Of a stretch of 50,453 nt of DNA, positions 9,355 through 19,121 are shown one piece after another (position 1 is the stretch's first letter; each line of letters opens with the position of its first letter). The notes beneath the pieces were generated by a model. The model was not told where the DNA came from. It did not search any database and saw nothing but the letters and a program-made list of their open reading frames with translations. The stretch comes from Acinetobacter zhairuonensis (GTDB lineage: Bacteria; Pseudomonadota; Gammaproteobacteria; Pseudomonadales; Moraxellaceae), in assembly GCF_022601715.1 (NCBI RefSeq), contig NZ_JAKVIM010000024.1, positions 1 through 50,453 of the forward strand. The letters run 5' to 3'. The translations under genes and the position numbers were made by a program.

Positions 9355-9684
9355 ATGGAAATGAACCAAACTGATTTTTTTAAATGCCTGTCAGATCCGA
9401 CTCGCTTAGAAATTGTGAAGCTCGTGATGGCAAAGCAAGATGTCTGTGTATGCGAATTGACTGAACAGCTTTCAATGAGTCAGCCTAAAGTTTCTAGAAA
9501 CCTAGCATTACTCAGAAACCTATCCATTCTTCTCGATCAACGCCAAGGACAATGGGTGTATTACCGTTTAAATCCAGCGTTACCTGCTTGGGCAAAACAG
9601 ATACTTTCCATTATCTCTAGTCAAAATGACGAAATAATTAATAGGCAAAATATTCATTCGTCTGTTTCACTTCATTGCGAGTAG
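9355..9684 (+). CDS. arsR: ArsR family repressor
   Basis: With the ATG at 9355 the protein has 109 residues; the frame is open to 9304, but the upstream part is poor in coding sense and an ATG at 9361 is also possible. The DNA-binding helix carries the arsenite site DVCVCELTEQLS (C31, C33), and the recognition helix reads MSQPKVSRNLALLR. In ArsR proteins As(III) binding to this pair releases DNA. An AT-rich near-palindrome (TATATTTGAATATATA, 9327-9342) just upstream may be its operator. The reductase gene starts five bases after the stop, so the two are co-transcribed. Confidence 0.88.
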   Translation: MEMNQTDFFKCLSDPTRLEIVKLVMAKQDVCVCELTEQLSMSQPKVSRNLALLRNLSILLDQRQGQWVYYRLNPALPAWAKQILSIISSQNDEIINRQNIHSSVSLHCE

Positions 9685-9689
9685 TTTTT

Positions 9690-10163
9690 ATGAAATTCTT
9701 ATTTTTATGTACGGGTAATAGTTGTCGTAGCATCCTCTCTGAAGTGATATTTAATAGCCGTGCCCCAGAGGGTTGGAAGGCTTATAGTGCAGGGAGTAAA
9801 CCTACGGGAAAGGTTCATCCATTAACGATCAAAACCTTAGAAAATCTAGGATTGTCTACAGAGGGTCTGTCGAGTAAAAGCATTGATGATTGTGAGCAAT
9901 ATCAGCCTGATGTTGTGATTACGGTATGCGACCAAGCAGCACATGAAGCCTGTCCACTTTATTTAGGTGGAGCAATCAAGGCGCATTGGGGACTTACAGA
10001 TCCATCTCATCTAGATCTACCTGAAGATGAAAAATTGAAAGCATTTCAAATCACTGTTGATCATATTAATAAACGTTTGGATGCCTTGTTTGCTTTAGAT
10101 ATTCATAAACTCACACGCTCCGAACTGATTGCAGAAATTAATAGAATTTCACATATTGATTAA
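9690..10163 (+). CDS. arsC: Arsenate reductase, low-molecular-weight phosphatase type
   Basis: The 157-residue protein begins MKFLFLCTGNSCRS: the P-loop C-X5-R-S with C7 and R13, plus C12. Further cysteines C80 and C88 lie in ITVCDQAAHEACPL, matching the relay cysteines of the thioredoxin-type ArsC family, and WGLTDPS follows as the acid loop. It reduces arsenate to arsenite in the cytosol. The start at 9690 rather than 9675 fits the conserved N terminus and the spacing after arsR. No arsB, acr3 or arsH follows, so exported arsenite must leave by a pump encoded elsewhere. Confidence 0.88.
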   Translation: MKFLFLCTGNSCRSILSEVIFNSRAPEGWKAYSAGSKPTGKVHPLTIKTLENLGLSTEGLSSKSIDDCEQYQPDVVITVCDQAAHEACPLYLGGAIKAHWGLTDPSHLDLPEDEKLKAFQITVDHINKRLDALFALDIHKLTRSELIAEINRISHID

Positions 10164-10171
10164 TCCCGCAA

Positions 10172-10195
10172 AGAGAGCAATTAGCTCTCTTTTTT
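10172..10195 (+). terminator. Rho-independent terminator of arsRC
   Basis: AGAGAGC-aatta-GCTCTCT followed by a T run, nine bases after the arsC stop. Confidence 0.9.
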
Positions 10196-10449
10196 ACGAT
10201 TCAAATGGAGTTGATATTCGTCTGTGGGGTTTTTAGTTTTGATGATATCTAAAAGCTCCAAGGTGAAAGCTTGGCAGATAGGTTATTCACGTAGCATCTG
10301 ACAGCAGCCTGATTAAAAATGAGTATCAATAGTCATTATTTGAATAAAACCTTAAAAAAATATCTTTATTTAATGAAAATGAAACATTAAGCAATAGAAA
10401 TAAGAAAATTGTTGATTATTATTGATTTTTTTATTTTGGGGATTTCATT

Positions 10450-10986
10450 ATGCGTAAAAAATTATTTTTCTCCTTTTTTCTCTTAAATCCTGTGGTTGCA
10501 AACAATACTCATGCATCTGAAGATCGGATTTCTAATTTAATTTTGAAAGTTAATGCCAGATCAAACAATAATGCCGAAATTGATCAAATAGAGAATAAAT
10601 TGCTCGGTCGTGCTAGTTGGAAAATTAAATGTCAATACAAAGTATTTGAAGACATGAAAGCCTGTGTGATGAGCAAAGGTCCAATTTCAATTTTGCATGT
10701 TAATCATCAATACATTGTGAATATTGGTGAGAAGAATTTAAAAGATAATCCTGCATACATTTATGTAGATAACAATGAGATCTTGCAAGAGCGAGAAGGA
10801 TTATTCAGAAATGGAGATGAACTTATTAAGCAATTTAAGCGTGGTAATTACGCGTTTACACGATTCCAGAATAATAAAAAACAACTGATTGAGAATAAGA
10901 TTTCATTGAATGGCTTCACAGATGCATTTAACGATATGGAAGCGCAATTTTCAAAGCTTGGTAATGATAGAAATTATAGTTTCTAA
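10450..10986 (+). CDS. Exported protein of unknown function (178 aa)
   Basis: A Sec signal peptide is visible (MRKK, a hydrophobic FFSFFLL core, then cleavage probably after THA near residue 22). The mature part has two cysteines, C60 in SWKIKCQY and C71 in KACVMSK, positioned for one disulfide, and alternating strands up to residue 100, followed by a charged helical end. The Cys/Trp spacing faintly recalls invasion-associated locus B-like proteins, but I would not name it. It stands alone between arsC and a decayed membrane gene. Confidence 0.6.
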   Translation: MRKKLFFSFFLLNPVVANNTHASEDRISNLILKVNARSNNNAEIDQIENKLLGRASWKIKCQYKVFEDMKACVMSKGPISILHVNHQYIVNIGEKNLKDNPAYIYVDNNEILQEREGLFRNGDELIKQFKRGNYAFTRFQNNKKQLIENKISLNGFTDAFNDMEAQFSKLGNDRNYSF

Positions 10987-11172
10987 TTATGGAGCTATGG
11001 AGTATCTATGAATTGTTGATGTTGATTTGAGATCATGAAGTATGGACCGCAAGTCAACATTAGCGACCAGTTATAAATAAATAGATTGGTTCAAAATTAA
11101 GCATAAATAGAGTGCGGTTTGGCACTTTATTTATCTTTAAAGTTGCTACCCATCAAAATAACATTCTTCGGT

Positions 11173-11769
11173 TCAACTAGAGATACATTTTTCTTCATCA
11201 ATAACTACACATAGAGATGAGCCACATTTTAGTAAATGCCTAATTATTTCTTTATCTTGTTCTTTTATAGTAATTAAGGGGAGAGCAGTGACATTGTTCA
11301 TCGCTTTTTCTGCAAGTTTCTTACCTTTACTTTCAATGTGAATGAATGATTGTAAAACTCCCAAAGTCAGAGTTAGAGCGAGCAAAGAAGTAAAAACAAC
11401 AGTTGCGTAGTTTCGATCTAGTCCTTCAAAGTATTCGGAATTATGAATACGTAGTACATTCTTTTTTGGTCGCTAATTTACGGGAATTAGCTTAATAAGC
11501 TTTTTATCAATAACTTTTCCGAGTTCAAAGTAAATAAAAATGTATCTAAGAAAAAATAAAATGAGACAAGCACCTAGAATGTATAAATATTCATTCGCAC
11601 CTTTTAAAAAACCGAGGTAAATCTTATCTTGTACGGAAAAATTTAGGACGACGGAATCAATAAGAAAAGGACTTAATATCCCATTTAAATAGATTTGACC
11701 AGAAGTATAGAAAAAGACTGTAGTCAAAGTTAAAGCTATGGCAGCATCTAACGAAAAATTAAACTTCAT
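11173..11769 (-). pseudogene. Membrane protein gene split by an in-frame TAG
   Basis: A 198-codon frame runs from ATG 11769 (good ribosome site AGAGGTG) to 11173 with one TAG at 11473-11475. Before the stop lie two membrane segments (about residues 9-30 and 58-80); after it, in the same frame, RPKKNVLRIHNSEYFEGLD leads into a third segment and a soluble tail with two cysteines. No ATG or GTG with a ribosome site restarts the second half. This looks like a single nonsense mutation in a three-span protein of unknown function. Confidence 0.6.
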
Positions 11770-11867
11770 CTCACCTCTTCTACAGAGCTAATTATCAATA
11801 GGAACTTATCATGTAGTAAATGCGGAAACGCTAATGCTGCTCAAGAGGCTGGTTTTTATTGTGAAGT

Positions 11868-12335
11868 TTAGTACTCTTCAATACGTTCTACTTTCTTTAT
11901 AAGCTTAAATTTTCCATTTTCAAATACATAGTAAAAGTCATATTCGCCAGTTTTGTTATAGTCATTGTCATACTCAACCCCATGGGTAATTAGTAAACGG
12001 CTGTCTGGTCGCTTACCAATAACATTCTGACCTAGTTCAGCACCAAAGCCATGCTCTACAACTTGTCCTGTACGTTTGCTGACAAATGTTTGCATCACAC
12101 AAGAAGTTCCACAGCCCCAAGCTGCCATTACATATTCACCTGCAAATTCAGGTTCGCCTTTTAATGCAGCAGAAAGCCTAGTCTTGAAGGACTTAGCTGT
12201 ATCGTTATTCATCTTGAGTTTGGCTGTTTTCCCTGTATAAATTGTAGCAGGGTAGCCTTTGTATTCTGGTAAAGCATCGGCAAATGAAATGGTCGATAAG
12301 CCTATAAGTGTGGTAGCTAACAAAGAATTTCTCAT
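11868..12335 (-). CDS. Exported protein of unknown function (155 aa)
   Basis: A signal peptide ends at about residue 20 (ISFADA). The mature protein contains FAGEYVMAAWGCGTSCVM, a pattern that recurs in a family of small periplasmic proteins found in Acinetobacter and other gamma-proteobacteria, with the close cysteine pair likely oxidised. No enzymatic role is known to me. ATG 12335 is chosen over the GTG one codon upstream. It probably has its own promoter in the 110-base gap to the DUF523 gene. Confidence 0.65.
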   Translation of the reverse strand: MRNSLLATTLIGLSTISFADALPEYKGYPATIYTGKTAKLKMNNDTAKSFKTRLSAALKGEPEFAGEYVMAAWGCGTSCVMQTFVSKRTGQVVEHGFGAELGQNVIGKRPDSRLLITHGVEYDNDYNKTGEYDFYYVFENGKFKLIKKVERIEEY

Positions 12336-12445
12336 CACGTAATGTTCTCTCTATTTATAGATTTTTTAAAATTAAGGCAGTTTTGATGAATCAAAGAAAG
12401 TTTATATTTGGGTTGGGGTTAATGCATGGTTATTTAGATATAAAA

Positions 12446-12904
12446 TTATAAAAATAGTGTTAAAAAAGCCTCTTCTGAAATCACTTGTATATTGTGTCTT
12501 TTAAGTAAAGCTGAAGTAACTCCATCGCCATTAATTTTGAGACCTTTAAACTCACCATTATAGATCATAGAACTACCACAAGAAGGGCTATTCTCTTTAA
12601 GCACTACTTTTGTCGCTTGCATATTTTTCGCTTTCTCTAAAGTTTTATAAGCTCCTTTGATAAAAGCTTCAGTCACATCTTTTCCAGATCGCTCAATAAC
12701 TTTAGCATTTCCATCTAATACATCATCACCATTCCCACCAATAATTTCAGCTGGCTCCCTAGGGGTTTGTAAACCACCAAGAACCTCAGGGCAAACAATA
12801 CTAGCTTTCCCTGCATCGACTAATTTTTTAATTTTTTCATCTAAGCAGTCAGTACCGTTATAACGAACTTTTAAACCTGCTAAACAAGCACTTACTATAA
12901 TCAT
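12446..12904 (-). CDS. DUF523 family protein, possible Fe-S desulfidase
   Basis: The 152-residue protein shows the DUF523 layout: VSACLAGLKVRYNG at the N terminus, IVCPEVLGGLQTPR in the middle and ENSPSCGSS near the end. The three invariant cysteines are C7, C38 and C109. In the characterised member TudS, a thiouracil desulfidase, three such cysteines hold a [4Fe-4S] cluster that removes sulfur from 4-thiouracil. Whether this protein has that activity is inferred from family alone. ATG 12904 with GGA five bases upstream is preferred over the GTG at 12913. Confidence 0.8.
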   Translation of the reverse strand: MIIVSACLAGLKVRYNGTDCLDEKIKKLVDAGKASIVCPEVLGGLQTPREPAEIIGGNGDDVLDGNAKVIERSGKDVTEAFIKGAYKTLEKAKNMQATKVVLKENSPSCGSSMIYNGEFKGLKINGDGVTSALLKRHNIQVISEEAFLTLFL

Positions 12905-13161
12905 ATTTTCCACATTTTCTTAATTAGAATGAAAACTAGCCCTAGCATGAAGATACTGTAAAACGTAAGTACTCTACCAAATTAGACGGTGTATTCGATA
13001 TAGATGTTGAGCATGTCTTTCATGTTCAAATTCTTGTCGTGACTTGGGATGCTTGGGGTAAATATAACTTTTTTTGCCTGTCAGCATAATAAATATTCTG
13101 ATATTACTGGCTTGAATCCGAAATTGGAGATACATTCCAAGCATCAAGAAGATTTCATATC

Positions 13162-13806
13162 TTAGCTTCTATTTTTTCCAATTTTATTTTTATCTTCAAA
13201 ATTAAATGAAAGTCCTGAGAACAGCTTATTATTTGATTCACCAAAACACCAAAGGTTTGCATCTTTTCTCGAGTAACAGAACAAGCCATATTCCACAGAA
13301 ATATTCTTTTCATACTCTCCTTTTTCTCTCTCCAAAAACCTCTTATATACCTCTTTAGTTGTATAGTTTATTTTCCCTTCATTCTCAACAAAAACCTTAA
13401 CTTGGTTAATATCATCCAATGGTTGACCAGAATAAAAAGACTTATCAGTTGCCTTAACAGTTGAACCATTTAACATCAAGTTAAATTCAAGCTGATTAAT
13501 TGCATATGGCAGGGGTAGCATAGTTGCTTCTTCTTGGCTAATAGGCGGAAATTTTTCAGGTACATAATCTATTGGAAACTGTCCCAAATAGAGTTCATGT
13601 TCTGGTTGATAAAATTCTGCTTCACATCTTTTACAATGTGTATCTGGAATATGAATACGCCTTGGTCCTAACTTAGCCTTAACAACCAAATGATCATTTT
13701 GCTTCCATGTCACAATCTCTCCCTCTTGGGGAATATCAGCCTTCTCTCGAGGAAAACATCCCGTGAGAAAGATCAAACTTAAAGTGACTAGTATCTTTTT
13801 CCGCAT
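13162..13806 (-). CDS. Lipoprotein of unknown function, possible T6SS immunity partner
   Basis: A lipobox LTGC ends a short signal (cysteine near residue 17). The mature part has a CKRC pair around residue 60 and further cysteines near the end, and no domain I can name. It starts 13 bases after the next lipoprotein gene, so the two are co-transcribed. In Acinetobacter, pairs of lipoproteins like this often accompany type VI lipase effectors as periplasmic immunity proteins, which is the basis for the suggestion; the assignment of this member rests on its neighbour. Confidence 0.55.
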   Translation of the reverse strand: MRKKILVTLSLIFLTGCFPREKADIPQEGEIVTWKQNDHLVVKAKLGPRRIHIPDTHCKRCEAEFYQPEHELYLGQFPIDYVPEKFPPISQEEATMLPLPYAINQLEFNLMLNGSTVKATDKSFYSGQPLDDINQVKVFVENEGKINYTTKEVYKRFLEREKGEYEKNISVEYGLFCYSRKDANLWCFGESNNKLFSGLSFNFEDKNKIGKNRS

Positions 13807-13819
13807 GAGAATTACCGAT

Positions 13820-14662
13820 TTAGTCCGCTAAGCGTTTTAAGGTTTTTGGATCGACAGCATAGCTCTCGATGAGTTTTTCAGAATTTTTTCGAATCAATTG
13901 CCAATCTTTTAAATGGACTCTGGCAAAGTTTGCAGTCAATCGCACCTTCATAAAAGGTTCCAAATTCCAACGCATCTGACATTGTGCAGCCAGCAAACGT
14001 TTAATCACAAAATTATTACACCTGATTAAAGTTATCACTTTTCCTGTATTGTCTTTCTGTATGTACATATCCTTTGTTTCACTATATCCAGAAAACTTAA
14101 CCCATTCTGGATGCGGACCATATTTATTCAAACCAAATTCTTGTTGGTGTGTAGGGATATAAATAGAGAAATAATTCGTATCTACCATAAATTTTTTCGA
14201 AATTGTTTTTGAATCAACCGTAGAGTTGATAAATACAGCCGTTAAATCTGGGTGATAGCGAATCCCAGCATTTACATTGATATGAACCCATTGATGATAG
14301 GGGGATTTTATATCCACCTTATATTGCCGATAAGCCTCTTGCGGTGCACCTTGATAAGTATTCAATGCGATCCCCGTGGGATATTTCATATCAACACCAA
14401 AAGAAGTAATCACCGAATTAAAATCCCGCGGAGGGTCTTTATACCCTTTATACCGATGCTCAGGCTTTAAGACTGGAGAATCTTCATATTCCAGAAAAAT
14501 TGCGTCCTCTGCCAAAAGCATAGCTTTACCGCCCAAATTCCCAACTCGATAAGGCAATCCATGAGGCCCCATTGGACGTTTAAATTCAGCTGCGGTATCT
14601 TTTTTCTGCTCGCAGGCGGTTAAAAAGAGTGAACATACGCATACGGCTATTTTTATTTTCAT
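13820..14662 (-). CDS. Lipoprotein resembling immunity proteins of T6SS lipase effectors
   Basis: The 280-residue protein has a lipobox LTAC (cysteine 17). The segment YRVGNLGGKAMLLAEDAIFL, then EYEDSPVL, and ITSFGVDMKYPT recall the Tli-type immunity lipoproteins of Acinetobacter and relatives (conserved glycine-rich strand, EY-D-P, SFG-E-RYP). Such proteins sit in the periplasm and block lipase effectors. No intact effector lies beside it; a dead DUF2235 lipase is 12 kb away. Family assignment is from memory of the pattern and needs a profile search. Confidence 0.55.
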   Translation of the reverse strand: MKIKIAVCVCSLFLTACEQKKDTAAEFKRPMGPHGLPYRVGNLGGKAMLLAEDAIFLEYEDSPVLKPEHRYKGYKDPPRDFNSVITSFGVDMKYPTGIALNTYQGAPQEAYRQYKVDIKSPYHQWVHINVNAGIRYHPDLTAVFINSTVDSKTISKKFMVDTNYFSIYIPTHQQEFGLNKYGPHPEWVKFSGYSETKDMYIQKDNTGKVITLIRCNNFVIKRLLAAQCQMRWNLEPFMKVRLTANFARVHLKDWQLIRKNSEKLIESYAVDPKTLKRLAD

Positions 14663-14828
14663 TCAATTACCATTATTCTTTTTAAATCTATAGATGCTCT
14701 TATTTTTATAAAGTAACTCGCTAGTTGTATTTGTGTGTTCTATGTAAAGTAGAGCAAGTCCTGCATACTTGTGCTTGTATCTATGGGTGACTTACATCTA
14801 AAGTGATAAAATATGGCATATTTTTTAA

Positions 14829-14886
14829 AGTATACAAATTTTGAAATAATTTTCTTAGAAAAGATTTGTATACTATTTTGTATACC
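14829..14886. promoter_or_regulatory. Repeated TTTGTATAC operator-like sites
   Basis: AGTATACAAAT (14829-14839) is repeated as its exact inverse ATTTGTATACT (14864-14874), and TTTGTATACC (14877-14886) follows as a direct copy 12-13 bases on. GTATAC cores flanked by A/T are typical of GntR/FadR-type operators. The sites lie between a lipoprotein gene leaving left and an MFS gene leaving right. No GntR gene is present in the window. Confidence 0.45.
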
Positions 14887-14974
14887 TTTTATCTCCTAAA
14901 CAAGCATTGCAGGTACAAACGGATACAACTTTGAAAAATATTAAGCTATTGTAAATACTAGAGAAAACGACCTG

Positions 14975-16135
14975 ATGCTCACTCTTCCAATGACTACTAA
15001 ACTCGGTGGTTTCTATCTGTTTTACTATTGTATTGTTGGAACCTTCATGCCGTTTTGGAGCCTGTATCTTGAAGATCAGGGCTTCAGTTATCAAGAAATT
15101 GGTATTTTATCTTCAATCGCCATTGTTACCCGTTTTTTCGCGCCGTTTATTTGGGGGTGGATTGCAGATAAGTCGGGCAAGCGGATGCTATTGGTTCGTA
15201 TAGCGACATGGATGGAAGCGTGTATTTGGTTTTTGATCTTTATTATACCGAATAGTTTTCAGTCAGTAGCGTTATTAATGCTAATTTTTAGTTTTTTCCA
15301 GAATGCAATCCTTGCTCAATTTGAAGGTGTTACACTTTTTTGGCTCGGAGAAAAACGAGCTGAATTATATGGCAAAGTACGTAAATGGGGCTCTGTTGGT
15401 TTTATCATTGGTGTATTTTGTATTGGTGCATTGTTAGAAATCATCCCAATTTCGATGCTCCCAATCATGCTGCTTTGCATTTCTTTTTTTGCTTTCATTT
15501 GGTCATTTACGATTAAAGAACCGACAAGTGCGCCCAAATCACAAAAACAACTTGATTCTTTGTGGCCCATTATAAAAAGACCCGTGGTGGCTGCATTTTT
15601 TGCTATTGAATTTATTATGTTGTTTTCACATGCGCCTTTTTATAGCTTTTATAGTAACTATCTGCAGCAATCAGGTTATTCCACCACGGCAATTGGACTA
15701 CTCTGGTCAGTTGGTGTAATCGCAGAAATCATTATGTTTGCTTTTGCCAATCTTTTTCTACAAAGATTTTCTTGGCGCTTACTGGTGAGTATCTGTTTAA
15801 TTATGACCAGCTTGCGATGGTTCGCCGTGGGATTATTTCCGCATAGTTTCACATTACAATTTCTCTCACAAACCATACATGCATTTAGTTTCGGGCTTTT
15901 TCATATGATTGCGATGCGCATCATTTTTGAAAACTTTATGCTGACTCAGCAGGGACGTGGTCAGGCGCTTTATAGCACAATGTGGGGGCTAGGTGTGGCA
16001 GCAGGTAGTCTATTGGCTGGAAAATACTGGACTGACATTTCAGGAGAGTCAGTGTTCATGGTTGCTGGACTTGCTGTACTTATGGGTTTGCTCTTTGTGG
16101 CAGCACTGCCGAATCAAGTACAGAAGTCCATTTAA
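14975..16135 (+). CDS. MFS transporter, HcaT/nucleoside-symporter-like
   Basis: The 386-residue protein has about twelve membrane segments and a conserved N-terminal half typical of the MFS_1_like group: FMPFWSLYLEDQGFSYQEIG and later WGWIADKSGKR, the MFS loop 2-3 signature. Members such as HcaT take up aromatic acids by proton symport; the substrate here is not readable. The ATG at 14975 is used; MTTK five codons further is possible. The gene converges on the amidase gene with only six bases between stops and no clear terminator. Confidence 0.82.
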   Translation: MLTLPMTTKLGGFYLFYYCIVGTFMPFWSLYLEDQGFSYQEIGILSSIAIVTRFFAPFIWGWIADKSGKRMLLVRIATWMEACIWFLIFIIPNSFQSVALLMLIFSFFQNAILAQFEGVTLFWLGEKRAELYGKVRKWGSVGFIIGVFCIGALLEIIPISMLPIMLLCISFFAFIWSFTIKEPTSAPKSQKQLDSLWPIIKRPVVAAFFAIEFIMLFSHAPFYSFYSNYLQQSGYSTTAIGLLWSVGVIAEIIMFAFANLFLQRFSWRLLVSICLIMTSLRWFAVGLFPHSFTLQFLSQTIHAFSFGLFHMIAMRIIFENFMLTQQGRGQALYSTMWGLGVAAGSLLAGKYWTDISGESVFMVAGLAVLMGLLFVAALPNQVQKSI

Positions 16136-16141
16136 ATCAAG

Positions 16142-17632
16142 CTAGAGCTTAATATCGTTGTACTTTTGCATCCATGGTAGAGTCTGTTCTAATTGATGCG
16201 CAAGTTGTAATAGTCGATCTTCACGTCCAAATGGCGCCACAAACTGAGAGCCTAATGGGAGTTGATTTTTGTTCCAATACAACGGAACGGACATGGCTGG
16301 TAATCCTGTAATGTTGGCCAATTGAGTGAAAGGAACCCACTTTAAGTTCTCTTTGACAATTTTTTCAATGAGCTTTCCTTCGGCGAGCCAATGCGCTTGT
16401 CCTATTTTGAGTAGTCCCTTGAGCAATTGTTTTTGCCATACAGGTGTTTTAACTTCACCATTTTTCGGTGCAGTCGATGCTGTTGAGGGGATGAGGTAAA
16501 GATCATATTGTTCAAAGAATTGGTTCATCTGACTAGCATAATCTCCCCAATTATTCAGGTTATGAATGTATTGCAAAGCTGTTGTTTTTTCACCGAATGC
16601 AGCGAGTGCAAGAGAATCTAGTTCAAAGTCCTCGTCTTGCGCATTAAGATGGTTTCGGGACTCTTGTAATGTATAAGCAAATTGACTAAACCATGTGGTA
16701 ATAAAGTCTTTTGCTAAACTCATACCATCAATTGCAGGCTCGGCTTCAACAACAAGATGTCCTAAAGACTCCAATAGTTTGGCTGTATGTAATATGGCAG
16801 CTTCAGCATCGGCAGAAACCTTCGTACCTATGGGGGATTTGGTACTATAGGCAATTTTGAGCTGTTTGGGCGGGCGTTGTATGAGTTCTAAGTAGCTTTG
16901 TTCTGGCGGCTTAATGGTAAATAGAGAATGTAATTCAGGACCTTGTGTGGCATCGAGCATTGCAGCACTATCACGGACAGATTTGGTTAACACGTGTTGC
17001 ATGGCTGCACCATGCATGGCTTCACTGAGGTGAGGTCCCCAAGGCGTTCTGCCACGACTAGGTTTTAATCCAAATAGACCGCAATACGAGGCGGGAATTC
17101 GTATTGAACCACCACCATCACCCGCGCCTGCAAGAGGAACAATCCCAGCAGCAACGGCAGAGGCGGAACCACCTGAAGAGCCACCACTATTATGATTTAA
17201 ATTCCATGGGTTATGGCATGCCCCCCAAGCTTCCGGTTCGGTGACGCCTTTAATGCCAAATTCGGGAGTATTGGTGCGACCAAAGGTCACAATTCCAGCT
17301 TTCTCCCAACGATTGACGATCTCCGAGTTGGTTTGAGCAATATAGTTGGCACGTTTATAGGCTTGGCTGCCAAAAGTACTGGGATAGCCTTTGATTTCTT
17401 GGAATAGATCTTTAACGAGGAAAGGCACTCCTGCAAAAGCACCTTCAAGTGACAGCTGTGAGCGCTGCTGCGCATAGTCATGCATAGGGATGGTGATTGC
17501 ATTCAGTTTGGGATTCACCTCGGCAGCTCTTAATAGTGCGGTAAGTAAAAGCTCATGTGGATGTACATCTTTATCTGCAACAAGTTTGGCAAGCCCCAAG
17601 CCATCATATTGTTGATATTCGGAAAACTTCAT
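16142..17632 (-). CDS. Amidase signature family hydrolase
   Basis: The 496-residue protein carries the full Ser-cisSer-Lys triad: K74 in GVPFLVKD, S152 in GGSSGGS and the nucleophile S176 in [12 protein letters not shown], with the usual spacing. There is no signal peptide, so it is cytosolic. The family hydrolyses diverse amides (aliphatic, aryl, peptide amides); it is a single-chain amidase rather than GatA because no gatC or gatB is present. It is preceded, 40 bases upstream, by a diguanylate cyclase gene reading the same way. Confidence 0.88.
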   Translation of the reverse strand: MKFSEYQQYDGLGLAKLVADKDVHPHELLLTALLRAAEVNPKLNAITIPMHDYAQQRSQLSLEGAFAGVPFLVKDLFQEIKGYPSTFGSQAYKRANYIAQTNSEIVNRWEKAGIVTFGRTNTPEFGIKGVTEPEAWGACHNPWNLNHNSGGSSGGSASAVAAGIVPLAGAGDGGGSIRIPASYCGLFGLKPSRGRTPWGPHLSEAMHGAAMQHVLTKSVRDSAAMLDATQGPELHSLFTIKPPEQSYLELIQRPPKQLKIAYSTKSPIGTKVSADAEAAILHTAKLLESLGHLVVEAEPAIDGMSLAKDFITTWFSQFAYTLQESRNHLNAQDEDFELDSLALAAFGEKTTALQYIHNLNNWGDYASQMNQFFEQYDLYLIPSTASTAPKNGEVKTPVWQKQLLKGLLKIGQAHWLAEGKLIEKIVKENLKWVPFTQLANITGLPAMSVPLYWNKNQLPLGSQFVAPFGREDRLLQLAHQLEQTLPWMQKYNDIKL

Positions 17633-17672
17633 TTTTGTTTTTCTCCAGTTTCTAAATTGTATATATCATTCA

Positions 17673-19121
17673 TTATGTTGAAATAATAATTTGATTTCTA
17701 CCTTGTGCTTTGGCGCTATACAGTGCCTGATCTGCACGGACAATCATTTGTTGTAATGTACCCGATAATGGCAAAGTTTGATGTGCAATTCCGATGCTTA
17801 TCGTAATTTTAATCTGTATGTGATCTTCAATATTTAAAATCGCCGTTTCGACTGCTTGGTGAATACGTTCAGCCAGCTCAAAGGTTTGTGTTAAGGATGC
17901 ATTGAGTGTTAGTACGGTAAATTCCTCGCCACCTACGCGAGAGAATAAATCATGGGGACCGATTTTCTGTTTGACGATTCTTGCAAATTGCTGCAAAACC
18001 AAATCACCGACATGATGACCATATTTGTCATTCATTTGCTTAAAATGATCGAGATCGATCATCAAGACTGAAATAGTTTTATGCTGTGGTTGTTGAATGA
18101 GAAGTTGGCTCTGTTCTAAAAAATAACGCCTATTGAGGGTATTGGTCAAACTATCGTGATTTGCATAGTCTAGCACTTGGTGAAACAATTTCTGGCGGTT
18201 TTGGCTAATCGTACACAATACCAGTGGAGCAATGCCCAGCATACACAATCCAATACGAATGGAAATGGTGGTGCTTAGAAAAGCATCTGAAGAAGATGAT
18301 AGGTAAAAATAGGTCAAGCTATGATAAGTCACCATGCAGACAATGCTATTGATTAATGCCACACTAAATAATCGATAACTCAGTGCTGCCCAAACCAATG
18401 CGGCGAGTGGATAGAGTAAGGCACCAGGTCCGAAAAAAATATGTGTAAATGCGACTGATATAATAATGGCGATAAAGGGCAGAATATCACTGGTTTTTAG
18501 AGGTTGAGTGAAAAGTTCGAAAATCCACTTCTGACGTTCATCTTTTTTCGGGAAAGTTAAAATAAGCGGTAAGAAGGTAATAAAGTTGACAATTTCACCC
18601 GTCCACCACATGCCAAATTCCGTCCAGATTCGGTCAGAGGACATAAAGCTATTCGGCACATGGGTAATAGTCTGTACTGCAAAAATTGCACTCAGCATGC
18701 ACCCAGCGACACACATTGCAAATAGGTACAGAAAACTAAAGCCCTGATTGTAGTTTCGATAATCGAGCTTGGTTAGATAGATTAAAATGAGAGGAACAGA
18801 AACACTAATCAGGTTTGATAGCGTTAAATAAACGGTCACTTCAAACGAGTTACCTGTAATTATATCTGCAATAAGATAAGCGGTAATGGCACCTAGCCAA
18901 CCACCAATATTATTTAGTTTTGGAAATCTTAAAAAAAGCCCTAATAGGATTGGATTGGCTGGCCAAAGCAGAGCTAGAAAAGTTATTGGACGTGTGAGAA
19001 TACCAATTAAACAGCAGCTGAAAATCACAATCGCTAATAGCATAAATGCATAGGATTGTTGTTTAAATGAAGGAATAAACAGATGTCGGATTTGCTTTTG
19101 CAAATGATCGTCCTTAATCAA
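17673..19121 (-). CDS. MASE1-GGDEF diguanylate cyclase
   Basis: About eight membrane segments in residues 20-310 resemble a MASE1 sensor region (LLWPANPILLGLFL). A GGDEF domain follows from about residue 325, with DHDSLTNTLNRR-type opening (ANHDSLTNTLNRRYF), SVLMIDLDHFKQMNDKYGH and the active site RVGGEEF. The position of the I-site arginine (RxxD just before the active site) reads GPHD, so product inhibition at that site is probably absent. It should make cyclic di-GMP in response to an unknown membrane signal, favouring attachment or biofilm. Confidence 0.9.
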   Translation of the reverse strand: MIKDDHLQKQIRHLFIPSFKQQSYAFMLLAIVIFSCCLIGILTRPITFLALLWPANPILLGLFLRFPKLNNIGGWLGAITAYLIADIITGNSFEVTVYLTLSNLISVSVPLILIYLTKLDYRNYNQGFSFLYLFAMCVAGCMLSAIFAVQTITHVPNSFMSSDRIWTEFGMWWTGEIVNFITFLPLILTFPKKDERQKWIFELFTQPLKTSDILPFIAIIISVAFTHIFFGPGALLYPLAALVWAALSYRLFSVALINSIVCMVTYHSLTYFYLSSSSDAFLSTTISIRIGLCMLGIAPLVLCTISQNRQKLFHQVLDYANHDSLTNTLNRRYFLEQSQLLIQQPQHKTISVLMIDLDHFKQMNDKYGHHVGDLVLQQFARIVKQKIGPHDLFSRVGGEEFTVLTLNASLTQTFELAERIHQAVETAILNIEDHIQIKITISIGIAHQTLPLSGTLQQMIVRADQALYSAKAQGRNQIIIST

